A DNA stretch of 64,000 nt from positions 27,728,445 through 27,792,444 of the forward strand of contig OU744446.1 in assembly GCA_916610825.1 (NCBI GenBank), in the 5' to 3' direction. The DNA is from Haliclystus octoradiatus. Taxonomy: Eukaryota > Cnidaria > Staurozoa > Stauromedusae > Haliclystidae. Below are positions 35,569 to 49,000 of the stretch, one piece after another. Below the pieces are notes generated by a model. It had not been told where the DNA came from and made no database searches. It saw only the letters and a list, made by a program, of their open reading frames with translations. Each line of letters starts with the position of its first letter. The first letter of the stretch is position 1. A program made the position numbers and the translations under genes.

Positions 35569-38500
35569 TAACTATTTAACTGTCTTTTCAGTCTCTTTAC
35601 CTTTGTATTTTTATAAACATTTCATGAAATTCTTCGCAGTTCATATTCCTGTTGGATAGATAGCAATCATTGAATTCGCACCCTTTTATCGTGTTGAAAC
35701 GTGATTTTAAATTTTTTTCCCCTACAATACCTTTGGACAGTGGCGTGTTTTTGGTACCATAGTGATCCTTTTTGTTGCTGTGAAATAATCGAATTTGCTA
35801 TGGAAATTACTGACCATGGCTATATCCCTCGTGAAATGATGTCAGGAATTTCATAACTTTCATTGGATTGGAGTTTGGTCGATAAAAAAGCCAAGATGAA
35901 ATTTAGAGCTGACTGAGTAACAAGTTATTCATTCCCCTGTTTAGAGGCATATTCTCGGTAAGCATTTCTAAAGTAATAATTACGGCTGCTACTATAAATT
36001 GAATTATAATTTGCCAAGCAAAAAGATGAAAATATAGATGCCTCAGTCGTTTGAGAAGTTTGAGATTGAATATATTAGATCAGTGCTGCGATATTTCATG
36101 GTGAGATATCCAAAATAAAGCATGCCTTTATCCGCAGAAATAAATCCAATTACAGGTTACTCAGAAATCGATCCGATTAATCGGCTTAAATTTGCAGGAC
36201 TCAAAGGCCAAGGTCAAGCAAGCATCAGGTCTGAGATGTGAAAGGAGCGCAGCGCATTTATTTTTATCTTCACTTCATTTTCAATTCTATAAAGATCCAA
36301 AATTCTCTTCAATTACAATTAATTACAACACAAACACAATCCATAGTCTATGAATTTTACAATAGAGAAATTATCAGCTAGCCTCGACTAGTTTCTACTG
36401 AGTTACTGATTGTCGATTGTATAATATTTGTACAGTATGTAGTATCCTAGGCTGTAAGAGGAGAGGTTTTTCTCGGCTATTCCACCCATTTCTGCAATTA
36501 TAAATTTATAATATAATTAAACTCTGCAGTATATCATATGTACAGTTTATGGTGCTATATTAGATGTTACTATGTAGTGGTAACCATACAAAGTGGTATG
36601 CTCAATATGACGAATCGGTTGACTTATTTACACTTTTTTCTTGTATTTTTCTTCTGATTCTGATTCTGATTGTGTTATTTTTACAATAGAACCTATATTT
36701 GCTATTTTTATAGTTTTTAATTAAAGGTTAGTGCTTTTTAATTGAATAGTCTGGATCAATTATCATCTCACATCTTTCTATTTAATGCATTGACTCACAT
36801 TTATTATGCCATGCTGTCATTCGACTTATCATGTGTCAAACGATCGATATTGGTGTTGTAGTAACCATCCTTTCATTCGGTTGATATTGTCATGATCAAA
36901 TTCCAAATGAAAAACTTTTTAAAATACAGAATTAGATTTTAGACGTTTACGTAGTAGAGGTGGATAGATTTATCATTGCCGTTGTAAAAGTAGCTATAGA
37001 AAAATCCGTAACTGTATAACTGATATTTATTGGAATTGGGACTCTTTGTTAAGATGGCCGTTTTGGACAGGTTATTGTTAGCATCCGTACAGGAGGCTAT
37101 AGATCGTTAATTAAGATTACGAAGTGAAATCAAACTGTTCGTGATAATCCCGTTTAGGGGGGTCCCTCAAGTAAAAACTGACAGTTTTGTGCAAATCGTG
37201 ATACCACCGTTATATACAATCATAGTCATAGTTATAGTTGTAATAGTTGTATACAAAAGATCACATGTACTCGATCCGATTTACAAATGGCCGCTTTGGA
37301 CAGGTTACTGTTAAAAATAATACTTCGAATAACATATGTAACCAAGACCAAGACAATAAGTAGATGGATTGAAGCTACGAACAATTTTGATATTAGATGA
37401 ACAGTATATTGTATGATATTATGACTAATGATCAAAACCATTAAATTACATTATTATGTTATAACATCCATCACGGTTGTTGTTACCAAATTAAGACAAG
37501 GCAATATGACACAAAGTATTCTTGACATAAAGATGCGGTACGTAATATACTACTGTATTCGATGCCTTATCATATGTCAACCTAATATGCATAATTTTAG
37601 AAAGATAATTACAGATGCGTGAGTTGAATATTAGGTCCGGGTATTAGGTAAATCTTACAGAATTCATTTTACGGGATTCTCTCAGAATACATTCAAATAT
37701 TGCCTAGAAGTGCTCTTGATGATTCCGAAAACGTGTTGAGCTGATTGCAATTGCTAGCGCACGTGTATGAAATGCAAACACCCTATTGGGAACACAGTCG
37801 GATTTTGTTGTAACCAACATCGCATGTCAATATATACGATACGCTCATTCTGTACTCATTACAGAGTTTGTTAAAGACAGACTAATGAAATACTGGTGGA
37901 GATTAAATTATTGTGAAAAAGAAAGCAATAATATATGGATAAATAATATAAGTGATGGATTTTGATGGAGGACTAGAGATCAAATATGACTTTTGTACAT
38001 TTATCTGTCAACTACCTATCTGCATAGATTTTGTGGTAAACCAAATTTTTGATTCATAAACTTCTATCGTGCTGCTTTGCAAAATCAGCAAAAAGAATCT
38101 GCTAGCAAGTTGGCTTTTTTATGAAAGGTAAATATTATAACAGTTATGTAATGTGCTCTGTTGTTATCGCATATACTATCTTTTACGTTGGACCGCCTTT
38201 TAGTAGGGATTGTATGAAACATGATTAATTGCGTGCCATAAATGAATTACGTAAAATCGGTCGTAAAAAGATTAGATTTGAAATATATTTTGAAATTTGA
38301 AAGACCACACATATATAAAATGAGTTAAAATTTGATTATGTATTTTTAAATGTTTTTGATACATTATTTTTAATGACAGTGATTTCAAAATCAAATGTCG
38401 TATATTGAATATGTTTTTATAAATGATCTGTTATATGTATATACCTACTCGATAGTTCACAGGGTAAATCAAACCAGTAAAATGTTATGTTCTAGATTTA

Positions 38501-41500
38501 AAATGGCACGTCTCGCATTACGTCAGACTTTGCTGTTTTTTATATTACTTCTTAATAGGGTGCTTAATTATCAGCTTACCATATAGGAAATGAATGGGAA
38601 GTGTTTTTGAGGATTGTTTTAATTAGCTAATAATTTAGTTAAGCAGTATGTGTCCATAAGTGTTGAAAATAATATATTTTTCGGTTGGATTATACCTATA
38701 GATCGTAAATGAAATTGAAACATTTTCTGTATATAACCGTGATTTTGTCTTATTCTGAATATACAAACTGTGAAAGGAGTATTTTTCAATCGGTGTTATC
38801 GGTCATCTTTCTCACAATTCTTTTTTGAAACATTTTTAAGCTTAAGACCGATTTAGGAAGATGAGGAACTGCATATATTTTATAATGATAGGATTTGAAC
38901 AATTGTATGACTACGTATATAGTGTTGTGTAATTTTATATTTCTGTGATTTTTATTTAGTATACCCATTGCTAATGAGTCACAAATGGTTTCAATTTCCA
39001 TTTCAACTATGTTGTAAATGTTGTAAACAACTGACATTGACTTTTACTCAGCACGAGAAATTCCTTCGATGTGTTATGAAATATGCCGACTCCGCGCATA
39101 CAGTAGTCAATTTGTAGTAGTAAAAACACCACAATAAAACCGCAGATTTATTCATAATTGATTGGCTTCGTTAACAAATATTTTTGGTTTGGCATTAGAT
39201 TAATAAACGCTTGCCCTTTTTGTGGTATACTTTTTTAAAAGAAAATCTTTCTATAAAGTCCAATATCAAACCTTCTTTTTTATTTCCATCAATAAATCCA
39301 TTATCTGCAATGCAAAAAATTTAGATTTCTAATAACGCATTTCCCACCCGCACATTTTATAATTGATTGCAGCTCGTCAGTACTCATCGAAAAAAGTTTT
39401 ATGTACATTACTGATGCCATACAGTATTCAAAATGGCATGTTGTATATATTGAGTAAATACCGAGTGACTATACTGTGCTGCTGTATTCGGTTCGTGATC
39501 ATTTTTAATGCCGTTGATTTGACTTATTTGCCAATGATTAATGAAATTTCCTTTTGTACGTCATTACTCACTGATCAACGTTGTTTTCAAAATAATGTTG
39601 TTTCCCTACCGGTAAGTGTGATCAGACAAGCAACACCCGATTGCTAATTGAACTGCCTGCGAAGATTTTTATATGCTAAGAATCACCTTTTTAAGTGATT
39701 TTTAAGTGTTTTCTCACTTCAAACATCAGACGTCTCGTAGTCTTGTACATCTTGATATGCATTATTGATTGGGCTCACAATAATCCCTATATCTCTGCTA
39801 TGTTAGTAGTTACATTGGAAAATACTGTTTTTGATTCAAATTTGTGGTACTCCACACTATACTGTATTCGTTTACGTATGCATAGAGAACAATGTTTTTC
39901 TAAGTGATTTTTTTAAGAAAAAGTTAAATTATGAGATGAATAGCCATTTTTAATACAAAAACCACAGTATGTATTTTCATAAATCTGCGAAACAGATTTA
40001 TTCGCATCAAATGCAATTTGAGATGCTGTACTACTGTATACCTTTTGAATACTACTTGAAAATGTCAGTTCTTGGAAATCTGAGCCGTTTTTCACTATGT
40101 TTATAAATGCGTTAATTTGTAAATGATTTATATTTTATGATTCATCTTATCTCTAATACACTATTTGACTGATAATATTTGTACTGACAAAAACATTGGA
40201 TTTTCTCTACCAATAGTTGCGTATCAAAACAAAGTTTTCTTTTGTGGATGAGTTTTACGAAAAGAAAACATTGTAAAGTCTGTTGGTGATGACATCGTAA
40301 AGCTCCGCCCATTGTTGATTTCATATGTTTGATTATCTAAAACAATTGAACGTTGACATTAAGATTGACATCTGATTGTTATTTGAACTCGACTGCATAA
40401 CACTGTTGCTTTACTAAATAGCAGAAATAACAAGACATTTACGAACTGATGATGTTTTATATTTTTTTCAAATCAACATTCGATTTGATTCTATGCCACT
40501 GAAGATCACGTGATATCATCGGCCATGATTTGAGGAAAATATTGTAAGTGAAAGAGTTTATCCATATTTGGTTGTAAGAAAATTTCACTTGTATCACATA
40601 GATGTATTCATATTTACTTTTCTATTATGGATTTTTCTATTCAATCTTTTTTCATGACCAACATTTCTGGCAGCAAAAATCATTTGAATATTGTTTGTTA
40701 TTTTGCCGAATAATGATGATACGTTTTAGCTAAATTTATTTACGCCTGATTCTGGGCAATACATTTTTGCCCACTCTGTTACAGTTGCTACAGTACAGTT
40801 ATATACTGACTTGTGCGGTTTTTGGTCTTACTGTTTTATTTAATTTGTTTACGGCATTTTGTAAACTTTCATTTAATTAATTTAAGACAATGATTTTAAT
40901 TTTAAGAAACAATTAAGCTCTCTGCAGCTAGGAATAGCAAGCTGGTATTTTGATGAGAGTGTAATATGCTGTTTTGTTTTCTTATGGATATCTGTATGTC
41001 TGTGTCGCTATAGTTCAGTAATGCGGCCGCGATTACTCCTTTGAATCAATACCTTATTGTTCTACATTTAATGCGATGTACTATTAACGTATTTGACGTG
41101 CAATGCCGGGTGTGTATGTTGATTCCAGTGTAATACTTCTTTACCTAGATAGTATATAGTCCTCCCCTCTGTGATGTCAATTTATCTAAAAACAATACAG
41201 CATTTGAGTTATCAAGTATCAGAACTCTCTCTACTTAAATAAAAAAGTCAGTAATACTACTAATAATCTTTAGAATTTGTTCATGTTATACTTGACTTTT
41301 GAAGATCATTATAGTATGTTTTTTTTGTCTACTCTCTCTTCTTATGTATTTGTCGATGCTTTCTGTCGGAGACTACACGAATAAGTAAGAGTCCTTCAGC
41401 ACTGAGAGCTCGTTCAAAAATGCTTGCACCGTGCATTGCCAGGAATACCTCCTGGAAAATACCTTTGTAATTCTAAAACCTTATCAACCCACTGAAATCT

Positions 41501-42149
41501 ATCTGATAAAGGAATTCTGGCGCTGCCTTGAATATGATTGGATCCTGGAGCAGTTCTTTGCCCCAGTGCCTCTACTCAATCGCATTGCAGCCAATTGTAT
41601 AGACATAAGGTTAGCAAAACTATATTGGATTGTGTTTATACTGAATTCAGTTTTCACACGAATATGTCAATGGTTGATCTTGGTCATTTTCTCCTACACT
41701 ATTTGCGCTTGCGCACCCTTTCACAATTTCAAGTACGCTATTATTAGTACTGTAGGCCACTAAGTTGTCGGTAAGCAATTTGATATATTTGAAGATTTTT
41801 ATGTTGGTCGATTGCATATCGGCAAGTGTTGAAGTGGGATGATAGATTTACCATAATCGATGTCTGTGGTTGTTAACTGATGGTTTTATGATTTCGTTTC
41901 CATTATAGTTTATAGATAACATTTTTTGTACTACACCCGCGGTGTCCGGATTTATATAAATTATTGTTATTTATATGGTATGTTTTATTGGTACATTGGG
42001 GATTATAGTTGTTCTCAGTAATTAAGACTTTTGTGTCGCAGCATTTGACTTTCTTTAGTCAATCGAAACCGTCCTGTTATAGATTACACACTGCTGTTTA
42101 ACATGACTTGCGCTAGGCTATATTTTAATAATACCTTTTCTCACTGTAG
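35569..42149. other. 6.6-kb stretch without a supported gene
   Basis: AT-rich sequence. An open stretch at 39373-39620 ends in a good donor (CTACCG then GTAAGTG) after a possible acceptor GATTGCAG, but its translation is not protein-like. Two overlapping open frames occur at 41431-41763. A short motif TGGCCG-TTTGGACAGGTTA occurs at about 37052 and 37289. It may be the promoter region or a 5'-UTR intron of the kinesin gene. Confidence 0.5.
36114..36119 (+). terminator. Possible poly(A) signal after the CAAX-ended gene
   Basis: AATAAA about 550 nt after the predicted stop at 35568. It is the nearest canonical hexamer that I noticed. Weak support. Confidence 0.25.
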
Positions 42150-45100
42150 ATGCCATCAACATCCGCAATAGTATCTTCACCTCAACGCAGTTTTACTACT
42201 GGTAAAAGTGCTCCATTTTCTCCATCAGCAATGAATAATAATAGCAACAACAACAATGGCATCATTCAATGTGAAGCATGCGCACATAGACTTCATGAAC
42301 TGCAAAGACAAGCTATGAAATATTTAATGATGGAAATTCAGAAAATGGTAATATTCCGTCATGAAGTTTTGCCGGTAAGTTGCTTTCTTACTCTAACCCC
42401 CGATAACACTCGATACAGTTAAATAGATGAATAGTTTGTGCGTAGTATGTATTGTTACGCATGCTCATAATTCATAATTTGTTTGCAATATTACACTGAG
42501 AATTTCTTTTGTGACTGTACTACGATCTAGGTCTTAATGTCATGTGCTCTGTTTCACCTAGTTTTTACCCCTTATTCGATCAATTCTGAAAAATACATGC
42601 GCAATAGCGACATGTAGTTATTGATATAATGGTGTGATTTAAACTGAAAGAAAGGATCAAAGGATGTTTAGTTTATAGAGTTTGCCTTAAATATTAAAAC
42701 CTTTCCTTTTCTATATTATTTCTGAATCATACATGGATTTGAGAGACAATATAAAATGATTTTTTATCTGAATTGTGTTGTAGTAAAGGATATTTATTTG
42801 AATTAAGAGCTGTTTATGTTGAATAAATATCACTATCCAGGACGATGGGTTTATTTGATAAATGGCGACCAATGTTCTTTATTTCAAGTTCGTTATTTAA
42901 CAAGTTACAAGAGCGACTTTTTCTTATCCTTTGTTTGGAATAATTCTCGTGTTTTGACATAGAATCCTGTGTTTACTTTTAGATTGAAACATTATTCGCT
43001 TTAGTCTTTCAACAACTTGACTTACCAAGCGATCAAAAAATTGGTGTCTCCAATGGTACTTGTATGATATGCCGTACACAAATCGAAACGTTATTCAGAC
43101 ACGCTGTATCTACTCTAAATACTGTCAGCATTGCACCTTATCTACCAAGATTAACTGAACAACGTAATTCACAGTTAATAACTGAGAAAAATAAGGAAAA
43201 CATTATGGATGACAACCAAGACAGTAAGGCTATTTTAATGAGCATTTTATTAATTTTATTAGAGTATCTATAGGCAAAGCTGTATGTAGTGAATTGCGTT
43301 TAATAACGGCACTCTATTCGTATACTATACGTACGCTATAGGCTTCGCACATGGTATTCTCCTTACAAATATTGCCTCTCGCTATTATAATGGCTGAGAG
43401 TAGTTTCTTTGATGTTTTACTGAAACTTTAGGACCTTCCTATAACATTGCGCTTACTGAATGAATACCTCTTCTTTTGACCTGATTTTGACATGTTTCGC
43501 TGTTTCTGCCAACCATTAGGGATAGGGTCAAAATCATGTGTTTATAGCATATACCATTATTTATGTTAGGAAACGTTACTATCACAACGTAATAACCATA
43601 TAGAGGGTGTTCATTTTTATAGCCATATTGAACGATAACTGAACTTTTTATTGAAATTAGTAATCTATAATTCTAAGTACTTTCTACCATATCGTTGATG
43701 TGAACCATAATTAAGACCATAAACGTGTCTAGTGTATGTATGACGCAACTATACTTCAATATCTAAAGAGATAGTCACTTTATTAAAATTTACGGTCCTC
43801 GAAAATATCTGCGATGATGCTTCATACATTGTTATTAATATATAAATTCAAAATCTCAAATTGTTGAATCTTTCCAATAATAGAAACTCTTCTTTTATGC
43901 GTGCCTGTATTTGTTGGTGAATATTCTGACAAGGTCGGGGTCAGTCGAAGCGGTGTTTACTACTGAGAAGTTGAATCTGTTAAGGCTATCCGTTGTCACT
44001 TCCTATCAAATGCAGTTTGATTCTTTTAATCTCTGAAGTCCGTCTACTTCCTGGCTATTGAATAAAATTGGTTATTGTGTGTATAGTTGTGAGCCAGGAA
44101 AATATTTGTCATTCAATATATTCATGTCTGTTGTGTGGGTGTTGAGCAAGTTAATATTACGGGAAATAGTGTTTAAAACCATATTTTACTTTTATGATTT
44201 ATGCTTGATTTTACTATCAGGTTTGTTTCTTTTAGATAGTCTCGTATTTATGTTAGTTAATACGACAGCCTCAATTTCGTTTATAATGATCTGGTCTGCA
44301 TAGAGGCTGTTGTTAAAAATTGATTAAAATCGATTATCTTACAGCTATGGTTCAAAACGACATAGAACGGAATAATTACTCGAATGGAAATTCAAGAATG
44401 GAGAATAATCAGTCACCAACATCGAATCCTGTCGCTGCTTTATTTTTTGCAAGGTATTTATAACATTTAATCTGTTTCATTTGTTGAAATTATTACCAAG
44501 TCATTGAAGTACCTATAGTTTTTCGTTAGAATTTATAACCGGAAGTATAGGAAATCTCATTGATTAAATTTTGATTTACTATTTGTTGCGAATCCAAAAA
44601 GTGAACATTTTGTTATAAAATATGGAATATTCTTCATTTTCAAACTGAATGATTTTGAAAACGATTTTCCGTTATAATTAATTGCTGAACTTTCAATTGT
44701 TTCAAATATTGATATAACGAAAATATTATAGTTGGTACAAAACTTGTGCGAGATCGAATGTCTTGAAAGTATTTCATACTGTAACGTAATCTCTATATGC
44801 TAGTCGAACAGTTGAATGCTTCAACAGAAAATGTGTGAATGAAAATTTTCAATTAGACACACGTATAAATCTACTATAATATAAATGTTTATAGGATCTG
44901 ATCTTAAACCGTTCATCTGCCCGATTCTCTTCTGTTACAGGAGTAACAGGACAGTATTATCCATCCATCATTTGAAGCCCGATTGGAAATTAATTAAATA
45001 AAAATACCAACTGTGTTTGATTGAAAAAAAAAGAATAGAAGGGAAATACGCAACCCTTAAGTTTTGATGACAAATAATATTTCTGGACATTTTCACGAAT

Positions 45101-46091
45101 ATTTCATCGTTTTGAACTGCTTTATCTTCACATATCAACGCAATGATAAAAATCGGCATTACAATTAAATCAAAACTGAATTTCCATGTTGAATGATTAA
45201 CATCTCTCTTAATCAACGTCATTGTTATTGTTTGCATAAATGTTATTTGCTTATAGTATTTACCTATTAAAAATATAATTCCGCGTTAGAACACGTTTTC
45301 TGAATTTTCCCTGCAAGTCTGCATTATTGTACTAGGCCGGATATTTACAGTTTAAAGGAAGATCTTGTTCGAGCTTGAAACTTCCCCTTTCTGGAATCTT
45401 CTGTCAGGGGGGCGTTCCGTTATAGGTTGTCCAAGTTAACGATTGATTGGATAGAATCATGATAGAACACGTATTCACTCGAACTGAAAAATGAAAATAA
45501 AATTTGATGTTCTACCTGATAAATATTTAACATACATAAGTAAGGACTAATAACTTGAAATTAACAGCTTTCAGTTCATAGTTGCACCTGTGAAAGTTCA
45601 TTATAAGTCAGAATCCCTGTAAGGGTTCAAACGCCTTTAGGGGTACAAGAGCATTTTTGTAATTAAAGGCTCGGACTAAATACATCAGTCATTTAGGATA
45701 TTCTTCCCTCATCCAGGAGCTGAAATCAGCAAGGAATGTGCAACGCTTTTAACACTCTTCTGCACCAAACAAAACGCATTCTCGTTATTTTCCCGTTATA
45801 AGTTTCACAAAACGATCCAATTTAAGATGATGTTGTGCGTGTTTAATGTAGGTAATTAAACTTTGAGATTAGTTAAAATGTGAATACCGTATCTTTTCTT
45901 TTAGGGCTGCTAAAAAGCTGAACATAACCGGTAAAAAGAAGATCCGTATGAACAGACCAGATGATTACATAATTGAACGCGAAGAAAAACAGCAATTGTT
46001 TCCTACTAATTTCAGCCATTTGCTAGAAACAAAACCTCCATGTAATCCTCCTGGGCTACTGAGATATATGGGACGAAGGGTCGATGGAAAG
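42150..46091 (+). CDS. KIF26: KIF26: N-terminal exons (cysteine-pair region)
   Basis: Four exons cover residues 1-254. Residues 41-44 (CEAC, followed by [15 protein letters not shown]) and 102-105 (CMIC, followed by [12 protein letters not shown]) form two CX2C plus amphipathic-helix units. These correspond to the CENC/CDIC-type pairs of KIF26A/B and may form a metal site. Residues 1-40 are Ser/Asn-rich. Exon 44345-44453 carries PVAALFFAR, and 45905-46091 leads into the motor with [17 protein letters not shown]. Confidence 0.88.
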
Positions 46092-49000
46092 GTAAGGGGA
46101 TATAATATTACGATACTAATTATATATCCAATAGAGAAGAGTGCAAAATACTAACGTCTGCTTACACTAGGCAAGTATAAGAGGCAATTAAATTTTGTAT
46201 TCACTGTTAAATTTTTTAGTATAAAACCGAATATAATATCAAATCAGACTGCTGTAACTCCGAGTCAGAAATTTTGACAATATAGGAGGCGTTTTTACCA
46301 ACGTTAAATTATTGATACAGAATTACAAATATAAACATTCCATCCATGTAGCTATCATTCATCATAAAATATTCATTATCGCTGATGTCATTCTAGGTCA
46401 AAGTCATGTTACGCATCGCACCCAATCCAAATAAAGAAAAAGACGAAGAAAGCTTCTTGCATATCGATGAAAGACGTAAACAAGTCAATGTCATTGAACC
46501 AAAGACACCTGGAAACAATTATATATCACCAAGGATTCACAATTCACCGAAATTATTTGCATATGATTCAATTTTTGAAAGTACTACAGGACAGGTACAA
46601 TGAAACAAATTAAAACATATCAATTTTCTTCTGAATTTTCTACACCCTTCCGCGATCTAGGATCCCGTTTTCTGTCGGACCCTATTCCTGTCAAACTTGG
46701 TTATTTTGTTACGTTTGGATTTATCATGGCACTATGTACATGTATTACGAAAGTATACAATACATTAAGTTTTAAGTAATCCTCTAATTTACATATTCAC
46801 TGAAGCCTGTATATAATAGCTATGAGAGGTAGACAGTTGACCACTATAGACAGGTGACATTTATATACAGGGCTAATTCAATAAAAAAAAACTATTTAAG
46901 AGATTGCAAGAGTGACCTGAATACATACATACATACATACATACATACATACATACATACATACATACATACATACATACATACATACATACATACATAC
47001 ATACATACATACATACATACATACATACATACATACATACATACATACATACATACATACATACATACATACATACATACATACATACATACATACATAC
47101 ATACATACATACATACATACATACATACATACATACATACATAGATACATACATACATACATACATACATACATACATACATACATACATACATACATAC
47201 ATACATACATACATACATACATACATACATACATACATACATACATACATACATACATACATACATACATACATACATACATACATACATACATACATAC
47301 ATACATACATACATACATACATACATACATACATACGTACATACATACATACATATTCTGGTGCTCGATGTATACGATATTCAATTAGCATATTTTATTG
47401 CAATATTAGTTATATTCTTTATTTGTAGAGTAAAATAGCAGGATCTGCTGTTTTGGATGTTCTACATGCTGTAATTAATGGTGGCGATGGATGTTTAATA
47501 GCATGCGGAGCTGCAGGATTAGGTAATTATTAATTGTTTTATTTGCAAGCCAATAATTAAACCAACGTTCATAAACGAGCTGATAAAATATCTGTTAATC
47601 TTGGAAATTTGTAAAACAATGTTTTTACTTTGTCAATCAGCCATTCGAAATAATTCTGAATTGGTTTTTCCATGAAGATTCTAGCACTGTTTAACAGTCA
47701 ACGCCTTCAAACTGGAAGTATAATTTAATCATGCTTTCATTTATTTCATTGTAGGTAAGACTGAAACTATGGTCGGGAGTGATACTGGCCCAGAAACACT
47801 TGGTGCAATACCTAACGCGTTGTCATGGCTTTATAATCTAATCGAAGACAAGAAACAAAGGTATGGATGTTATTAAGTAATATCATTATGCTGTCAAAAT
47901 CTATGAATAATTCATCTGACTGTTTATTATCTCAACCATTGCTGTATCAGCTTTTGTCAGTTTTTGTTCACGAATATCGGGACTAATGAGACATAAGGCA
48001 CAATGTTCCATGGATACTGAATGGATGGATTGATTTTCAAAACCAGAAAAAAACAAATATTTATCCGATAGAATAAAGATTATAATTTGATGAAACTGTG
48101 ATTTATTGCATCATATAAATTTGATTTTATGAAAGAATGTATTTACACAAATTTACACATGCATTTTAGAACTGGATCACGTTTCTCTGTCCGCATATCT
48201 GCTGTTGAAATTGTCGGAGTTTCTGAAAATCTGAGAGATCTACTATCTGAACAAGCATCAGGTAAATATATAAACCTATTGGCTTGTTTTTGTTCCAGCT
48301 GGCTTGAATGGTGATTGACTTGTAAGATTTGATTATCTCCTTGTTTGTTATATAGGTGGAAGTAGCACTGGGAGCGTTGGGACATCCCCTGGAATATATT
48401 TACAAGATGATATCGCTGGTGGATTACAGGTATAGTGAAACCTGTAACTGCCACTAATATGATCTAGATAGATTGAACATTATATAGACAGGTGACAAGT
48501 GTTTTATACATGCAGGGTCAATTCAATAGAATAAAAGTTTTTGTGTATTACCGAAATGGCCACTGTAGACAGGTAGCCGCTATATAGAGGTGTCCTTTAT
48601 ATTAGGTTGGACTGTAATTCACTAATATTGTTGCTATTGCACCTCTGGTTCAACCATCGAGTGTTCAATTTTTTTATCATGAGTTTGTAGGGGTTGTATT
48701 ATGTCCATAATAGCTACAGTTGTTGATGTTCGTTGCGTATAATAATTACTGCTGATTGTTTATTGTAGATTTCCAACGTGAGTGAATTGCGTGCTGCTAC
48801 TGCTGAAAAAGCTGCTTTCTATTTAGATGCCGCCCTTGCTTCTCGTACCACTGTTCCATCTTCATTTGATGGTAAGCATTCGTATGAAAACTGTTTGTGA
48901 TAATCCATCAATTGCCATTAAGAATGATAAATGATTTAGATTTACTTTGACTATTATTATTCACTTAGATACAAACGAGGATCTCTCTGAACTTCAAGGC

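Noticed and set aside
39373-39620. Open stretch between GATTGCAG and CTACCG/GTAAGTG
   Set aside because: Good splice-like ends, but the translation (ILCCCIRFVIIFNAV) is not protein-like and no partner exon was found.
41431-41763. Two overlapping forward open frames of 110 and 69 codons
   Set aside because: Neither has a recognised motif or splice partner. The overlap is likely due to a locally higher GC patch.
46873-47391. Long reverse-strand open frames of repeated Met-Tyr-Val-Cys and the forward Tyr-Ile-His-Thr frame
   Set aside because: They are translations of the TACA microsatellite in different frames; no other coding evidence.
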